Shown piece after piece: positions 60,185 to 64,000 of a stretch of DNA of 64,000 nucleotides. The DNA is taken from the NCBI GenBank assembly GCA_900119285.1, contig FPIT01000008.1, positions 199,203 through 263,202 of the forward strand. The letters run 5' to 3'. Both the position numbers and the translations under genes were made by a program. The stretch is from Prevotellaceae bacterium HUN156. GTDB lineage: Bacteria > Bacteroidota > Bacteroidia > Bacteroidales > Bacteroidaceae. Each line of letters starts with the position of its first letter. The stretch's first letter is position 1. Under the pieces are notes generated by a model. The model had not been told where the DNA came from, searched no databases, and was given only the letters and a program-made list of their open reading frames with translations.

Positions 60185-60889
60185 TCAACGTTCTTGAATG
60201 CTTTTCGAGAGCAATTCGTATATCTCTTTATTTCTACCGTCCAGTAGTGCAGCCTGTGCATTCATCACGTTTTCATCACCACGCACGGCAGGTCCTGTTT
60301 GCGCATCATGGGGATGTAACTCGTGCACCTTTCGTGCGGTCTCGTCCACCAGTGGCAGCATCACATCAAAGGGCAGCCCTTTCTTTTCTAACACCTCTGC
60401 TGCCAACGTATAGCAATGATTTGTAAAGTTACAAGCGAAGACTGCAGCCAAGTGCAAGTATTTACGATCATCGCTGCTCAACTCATACACATGCTCCGAT
60501 ATGCTCTCCGCCAACTCACGTATTCTTTTGTCTTTGCCCTCTATAAAAAGAGGTATCTCGCGGAAGTCCACCTCTCGCTTCATAGAGAATGTCTGCATTG
60601 GATAGAACACACCACCATTCTCAGCATAGCCTTCAAACACGCTTAATGGCATCGAACCAGCAGTATGAACAATCAGAGGAGCATCGTTCTTCGTTTTCAG
60701 AAGATTTGTCAGTTGCCTTATCACATCCTGCAGCGCACTATCCTTCACCGCAATGATATATACGTCAGCATCCTGTGGCAGTTCCTCCAATGTACGGCTA
60801 TTGACGCTTACCACCCCATTACCAGCCTTAAGCAATGCCTTGCTCATGTGCGTAGCCACGCGTCCGCGCCCTATCATCGCAACATTCAT
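60185..60889 (-). CDS. Rossmann-fold DUF2520 protein
   Basis: A 234-residue protein with an N-terminal NAD(P)-binding fold (MNVAMIGRGRVATHMSKALLKAG, then VYIIAVKDSALQDVI and IVHTAGSMPLSVF) and a DUF2520 C-terminal domain (YPMQTFSMKREVDF, LAAVFACNFTNHCYTLAAEVL). It resembles ketopantoate- and pyrroline-reductase-like proteins, but no substrate is known. Its stop codon falls in the first bases of a 7-base array (60170-60190 unit group), and the 86-base duplication follows before kdsC. Confidence 0.85.
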   Translation of the reverse strand: MNVAMIGRGRVATHMSKALLKAGNGVVSVNSRTLEELPQDADVYIIAVKDSALQDVIRQLTNLLKTKNDAPLIVHTAGSMPLSVFEGYAENGGVFYPMQTFSMKREVDFREIPLFIEGKDKRIRELAESISEHVYELSSDDRKYLHLAAVFACNFTNHCYTLAAEVLEKKGLPFDVMLPLVDETARKVHELHPHDAQTGPAVRGDENVMNAQAALLDGRNKEIYELLSKSIQER

Positions 60890-60915
60890 AAACTACAATA
60901 ATCTTAATTTACAAC

Positions 60916-60942
60916 CACGAATTTCGCTAATTTCACGAATTT
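60916..60942. repeat. 9-base tandem repeat between the DUF2520 and nitroreductase genes
   Basis: CACGAATTT, CGCTAATTT, CACGAATTT: three 9-base units in the 71-base gap. The GAATTT-rich unit differs in period from the 7-base family. Confidence 0.7.
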
Positions 60943-60960
60943 TTATTTTAATTCGTTGTT

Positions 60961-61485
60961 TCAATATTTCTCCACGTGTACGTTCTCCCACTTCAATTTA
61001 TCCTCATTCTGTGGCTTGCGCTCGTCAGCCTTATGTCCTACGGCGATAACGCAGAGACATGAGAAGTTCTCAGGAATATCCAGTATGCCACGTATCACAG
61101 TATCTGCTGATGTACCATCGCTGAGTCCGCGTCCGCGCATCTGCACCCAGCATGAGCCCAGTCCCAGTTCTTCTATCTGATACTGCATAGAAATGGCAGC
61201 AATGCTACCATCCTCCACCCAGCAGTCATTCTGCATGGGGTCGCCCAGCACTACGATAGCCAGTGCAGCGTCGCGAATCAGCTGTCCGCCCAGGTCCTTT
61301 GCATCCGAGAGTTTCTCCAGGTCGGTCTTATCGTCTACCACCACAAACTGCCACGCTCTCTGTCCTTTCGATGTAGGAGCCATCAATCCAGCTCGCAGTA
61401 TTGCCTTCACGTCGTCTGCGCTCACCTCTTCGCCCGTAAACTTACGGTGTGAACGTCGCTGCTGTACTAAATCCTTAAAGTCCAT
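60961..61485 (-). CDS. Nitroreductase-family flavoprotein
   Basis: A 174-residue FMN-binding NADH oxidoreductase-like protein. Start MDFKDLVQQRRSHRKFTGEEV has the family R-R-S-x-R FMN motif; APTSKGQRAWQFVVVDD and GSIAAISMQYQIEELGLGSCW are also typical. The C-terminus (AVGHKADERKPQNEDKLKWENVHVEKY) is a common short-type ending. Substrate (nitro-compounds, quinones or other) unknown. It is preceded by a promoter module (61510-61572) and divergent from the 61948 gene. Confidence 0.92.
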   Translation of the reverse strand: MDFKDLVQQRRSHRKFTGEEVSADDVKAILRAGLMAPTSKGQRAWQFVVVDDKTDLEKLSDAKDLGGQLIRDAALAIVVLGDPMQNDCWVEDGSIAAISMQYQIEELGLGSCWVQMRGRGLSDGTSADTVIRGILDIPENFSCLCVIAVGHKADERKPQNEDKLKWENVHVEKY

Positions 61486-61509
61486 AATCCTATTTAATTA
61501 TTTATTGTG

Positions 61510-61572
61510 CAAAGATACAAATAAGCGAGAGAAAAAACAAATTATATTTGATATTTTCCAAGCGGAAGCATA
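61510..61572 (-). promoter_or_regulatory. Promoter module of the nitroreductase gene
   Basis: On the minus strand CGCTTGGAAAATATCAAAT, TTTG (61541-61538), spacer CTCTCGCTTATTTG and TATCTTTG (61517-61510), 20 bases apart. This is another member of the long promoter module family, in the opposite orientation. Confidence 0.75.
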
Positions 61573-61605
61573 CTCAAAAATAGATGTATTTAGAACTGTC
61601 TCACT

Positions 61606-61693
61606 GTTTTAGTTATGAAAAAACGATATTTTCCTTATTGAAAAACACTGTTTTCGCTATTGGAAAACATCGTTTTCTGCCCTAGAAAACGCA
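61606..61693. repeat. Second array of four 22-base dyad repeats
   Basis: Units at 61606-61627, 61628-61649, 61650-61671 and 61672-61693, with exactly 22-base period. Arms are GTTTTC- and GAAAAC-like (the first two units more degenerate), with variable centres AGTTATG, CTTATTG, GCTATTG and TGCCCTA. Centre CTTATTG also occurs in the array at 40495-40516, 21 kb away. The array lies between the nitroreductase promoter and the GTGGCAG cluster. Confidence 0.85.
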
Positions 61694-61767
61694 TTTCCGA
61701 GCTATTTCTACCATTTATATATATATATGACGACTTCTCCTATAACCTCTTCCCCCTCAAAAGGTAT

Positions 61768-61868
61768 GGTGGCAGTGGTGGCAGCAAGGTGGCAGCAATT
61801 TTTTTATCTGCCACCCCTCAAGCACTAGTAAATAAAGGCATTCCGAGAGATTGGTGGCAGAGTGGCAG
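61768..61868. repeat. GGTGGCAG repeat cluster with hairpin
   Basis: GGTGGCAG occurs at 61768, 61777, 61788 and 61853, and GTGGCAG again at 61862. The third copy pairs perfectly with CTGCCACC at 61808-61815 to form a hairpin with a 12-base A/T-rich loop. A short plus frame crosses here but has no coding support. Confidence 0.75.
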
Positions 61869-61912
61869 CAAAAAAACGAAAAAATATTTTTTGCATTTTC
61901 CTCACTTATTAT

Positions 61913-61920
61913 TATCTTTG
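61913..61920 (+). promoter_or_regulatory. -7 element of the 61948 gene
   Basis: TATCTTTG with upstream CCTCACTTATTAT, a shortened promoter-module spacer; ATG at 61948. Confidence 0.6.
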
Positions 61921-61947
61921 CAGTGTCAAAACATGTAACTTTTCCCC

Positions 61948-62910
61948 ATGAAAGTCACCATACACACAGACACCGCAACTCTACCTAATCTGCCCAATGG
62001 CAGCTACTTCCACAGCAGAGAACTGATGGAGCTATGCCTGCGCACGCCACGCCACAAGCCCTACATGGCGGTGGTGACTGATGACAGCGGAATGGCTGTT
62101 GCCAATCTGTTGGCTGTAGAGCGCTATCGACACGCATGGCTTCCACCACAGTTGCACCGTCATGTGCTCATTCTGGGAGAAGGGGCATACGCAGAGAAGC
62201 CTGCCAATATGATATTCTCTATGATGCTTGATGCGCTGACTCGCAAACTACAAGGGCGCACTCTATATATGGAAGTGAGCCACCTGAGTCAGAAGATGTT
62301 TGGATATGCACCACTCAGAGCTGCAGGGTACTTTCCTGTACGCTGGATGAGTATACACAACTCACACCATTCACATAGTCCAGAGGAACGCATCAGCGTT
62401 CGACAGCGACAGCGCATAGAGGTGGCAATGGCGCGAGGTATAGAGACACACGAGGTAGAGAGTGAGGAGGACTACAAGCACTTCTTCAGACTACTGCATC
62501 ATCACTATTGGTTTAAGCCACGAAAGTTTATTCCTGCCGATGACTTTTTCAAGGAGCTGCAGAAGGCTGGACGCTGCAAGATGCTCATCACGACATACAA
62601 GAGAAAAACACTGGGATGTGCCATCTATATATACTCTGACGGCGATGCATATTTATGGTATTCCGCATCAAGAAGAAAGAGTTATGCAACGCTACATCCA
62701 AATGCTGTAACATTCTGGAATACGATTTGTTATACATATAACGACAAATGCAATCACATTCGTTTTATGGACGTCGGACTACCCTTCCGTCGCAACCCTT
62801 ATCGCGATTTCATTCTGAGTTTCGGAGGCAAAGAGGTGAGCACTTTCCGCTGGTTTCATACACGCCTCAAGTGGTTCAACAAATTCGCATCATGGTTGTG
62901 GAGGGAGTAG
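61948..62910 (+). CDS. GNAT/FemAB-like acyltransferase-type protein
   Basis: A 320-residue cytosolic protein with a two-part GNAT layout of the FemAB/BioF2-like type. The second half has the stretch ITTYKRKTLGCAIYIYSDGDAYLWYSASRRKSYATLHPNAVTFWNTICY, typical of these domains (acyl-CoA or aminoacyl binding). The N-terminal part has HVLILGEGAYAEK and an HNSHHSHSPEERISVRQRQRIEVAMARG linker rich in His and Arg. The final GLPFRRNPYRDFILSFGGKEV is characteristic. The substrate is unknown; lipid or cell-wall amino acid transfer is possible. Confidence 0.7.
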   Translation: MKVTIHTDTATLPNLPNGSYFHSRELMELCLRTPRHKPYMAVVTDDSGMAVANLLAVERYRHAWLPPQLHRHVLILGEGAYAEKPANMIFSMMLDALTRKLQGRTLYMEVSHLSQKMFGYAPLRAAGYFPVRWMSIHNSHHSHSPEERISVRQRQRIEVAMARGIETHEVESEEDYKHFFRLLHHHYWFKPRKFIPADDFFKELQKAGRCKMLITTYKRKTLGCAIYIYSDGDAYLWYSASRRKSYATLHPNAVTFWNTICYTYNDKCNHIRFMDVGLPFRRNPYRDFILSFGGKEVSTFRWFHTRLKWFNKFASWLWRE

Positions 62911-62919
62911 CGCGGAGCG

Positions 62920-62954
62920 AGTTGAAAAGTTCAAAGTTGGGAGTTGAGAGTTAT
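62920..62954. repeat. Degenerate 7-base array before the last TonB receptor
   Basis: AGTTGAA, AAGTTCA, AAGTTGG, GAGTTGA, GAGTTAT: five units after the GNAT-like stop. Confidence 0.7.
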
Positions 62955-62987
62955 AATAAACGGAAGAATTTTGCGTTATAATATACA

Positions 62988-64000
62988 ATGAACGCAAGAA
63001 GATACGCAATAATTACGATACTACTGCTGACAGCTATCATGATGAAAGCACAGCAGTTTACTCTCTCTGGAAAGGTGACCGACCAAGATGGCAACGCCAT
63101 TGAGTTGGCCACAATATCTTGTTTGGAACAGGGCGCTGTAACCATGGCCGACCTGAAAGGCGAATACTCCTTGAAACTACACTCAGCCGACTCGGTGGTA
63201 GTAAAATTCTCGATGGTGGGCTATCAAACAAAGACGCGTGTACTACGCAAGCCCCGCGGCAATCAGAAACTACAGATTCAGTTGCAACCAATGGAAGCAC
63301 TGAAAGAGATAGTAATTACGGAGCGTAGAAGACAGACCACTGGTACAGAACAGTTGGACGTAAAAAACATCAAACAGACACCTTCAACTACTGGTAATGC
63401 TGTAGAGGAGATGGTGCAGCAACAGGCTGGCGTATCAACGCACAACGAGTTATCATCGCAATACAATGTGCGTGGCGGCTCATTTGACGAGAACTCGGTA
63501 TACATCAACAATGTGGAGGTATATCGCCCACTACTCATCCGCTCAGGACAGCAAGAAGGCTTGAGCATCATCAACTCAGACATGGTGGAGAAGATTGGTT
63601 TCTCAAGTGGCGGCTTCGAAGCAAAGTATGGCGACAAGATGTCAAGCACACTGGATATCCAATATCGAAAACCCACACAATGGGAGGCAAACATACAAGC
63701 ATCACTATTGGGTGCTGGCGTATTTGTTGGCTACGGAAACAAGAAATTTTCAATGAGCCACGGCTTGCGCTACAAGACCAACAGATACCTTCTCGGCTCT
63801 CTCGAAGAGAAAGGAGAATACAAACCGAATTTCCTTGATTACCAGACATATATCACTTATCAGTTCAATAAAAGATGGAACTTAGATTTCATTGGTAATA
63901 TCTCGGAGAATCACTACAATTTCAAGCCCACAGATCGTGAGACATCGTTTGGTACGATGCAGAACGTGAAGACCTTTAAGGTATACTTCGACGGACAAGA
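62988..64000 (+). CDS. TonB-dependent receptor with regulatory domain, 3' end outside window
   Basis: The frame from ATG 62988 stays open to the window end (about 337 codons). Signal peptide MNARRYAIITILLLTAIMMKAQ is followed by a carboxypeptidase-regulatory-like domain (FTLSGKVTDQDGNAIELATISCLEQGAVTM), a linker and a plug region (NAVEEMVQQQAGVSTHNELSSQYNVRGGSFDENSVYINNVEVYRP). The barrel begins near residue 225. The plug lacks the longest SusC-type motifs, so it may be a metal or small-ligand receptor rather than a glycan SusC. No SusD gene is visible, but the downstream region is missing. Transport substrate unknown. Confidence 0.87.
   Translation, partial: MNARRYAIITILLLTAIMMKAQQFTLSGKVTDQDGNAIELATISCLEQGAVTMADLKGEYSLKLHSADSVVVKFSMVGYQTKTRVLRKPRGNQKLQIQLQPMEALKEIVITERRRQTTGTEQLDVKNIKQTPSTTGNAVEEMVQQQAGVSTHNELSSQYNVRGGSFDENSVYINNVEVYRPLLIRSGQQEGLSIINSDMVEKIGFSSGGFEAKYGDKMSSTLDIQYRKPTQWEANIQASLLGAGVFVGYGNKKFSMSHGLRYKTNRYLLGSLEEKGEYKPNFLDYQTYITYQFNKRWNLDFIGNISENHYNFKPTDRETSFGTMQNVKTFKVYFDGQ

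Noticed and set aside
61660..61938. Plus-strand ORF of 92 codons over the GTGGCAG cluster
   Set aside because: Composition follows the repeats (GGSGGSK), it starts inside the dyad array, and its end overlaps the promoter of the next gene.
1..64000. tRNA, rRNA or tmRNA genes
   Set aside because: No cloverleaf with a conserved T-loop or rRNA core sequence was noticed in the intergenic regions; a covariance search was not possible.

Overview
The window looks like a chromosomal segment of a Bacteroidota bacterium, most likely Prevotellaceae (Prevotella, Segatella or Xylanibacter type). The evidence is the near-universal -7 motif TAnnTTTG with TTTG about 20 bases upstream, the near absence of Shine-Dalgarno sequences, TonB-dependent receptors, a TamL-type Omp85 lipoprotein, an NfnAB-like fusion, DUF4494, and surface proteins that end in a DLQGR...NGKKFVVK-like C-terminal sorting tail. 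No rRNA, tRNA, integrase, transposase, CRISPR array or recognisable defence operon was found. Most genes are core metabolism or envelope functions.

Layout. 1-4440 (minus) is a vitamin B12 uptake locus: cobalamin riboswitch, BtuB-like receptor, BtuG-like beta-propeller and a secreted protein cut by the window edge. 4548-6919 (plus) holds prfA, a small membrane protein and pyrF. 6949-14554 (minus) holds two DUF3857/transglutaminase-like proteins, an M23 lipoprotein, nadC and cstA. 14652-21229 (plus) holds a GHL10 glycosidase, ruvC, a double ABC ATPase, a small secreted protein and clpC. 21447-31430 (plus) holds gdhA, serS, the NfnAB-like fusion, a DUF486 protein, a TtcA-family PP-loop protein carrying a minisatellite, a PD40-like secreted protein, a nucleoside phosphorylase and mnmE. 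31492-42160 (minus) holds a DUF5597 beta-galactosidase, two large surface proteins flanked by an intact NUDIX gene and its deleted copy, and a purine permease. 42160-51700 is mainly minus: hisS-purA-fur, an AraC/DPP III/HEAT operon, and a pseudokinase/DUF4494/YggS operon, with one plus-strand flavodoxin-ferredoxin gene. 51939-64000 is mixed: aminotransferase, FtsX/LolE-like permease, MBL hydrolase, TamL, SpoU methyltransferase, maf, kdsC, a DUF2520 protein, nitroreductase, a GNAT/FemAB-like protein and a truncated TonB receptor.

The structure that annotation does not explain is repetitive DNA. (i) At least 15 loci carry short arrays with a strict 7-base period, between genes and also inside conserved genes such as hisS, a TrmH-type methyltransferase, an M23 peptidase and btuB. 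(ii) Two separate loci carry four tandem 22-base dyad units (arms GTTTTC/GAAAAC or GGTTTC/GAAACC, variable 7-base centre). (iii) A long promoter module with conserved sequence even between -33 and -7 precedes several unrelated genes. (iv) An exact 86-base duplication lies between kdsC and its upstream gene. (v) An 18-base minisatellite encodes an Ala/Pro/Val/Ser-rich insert in the TtcA-like enzyme. The 22-base arrays and the 7-base family are the best candidates for something undescribed. No function is proven for either.
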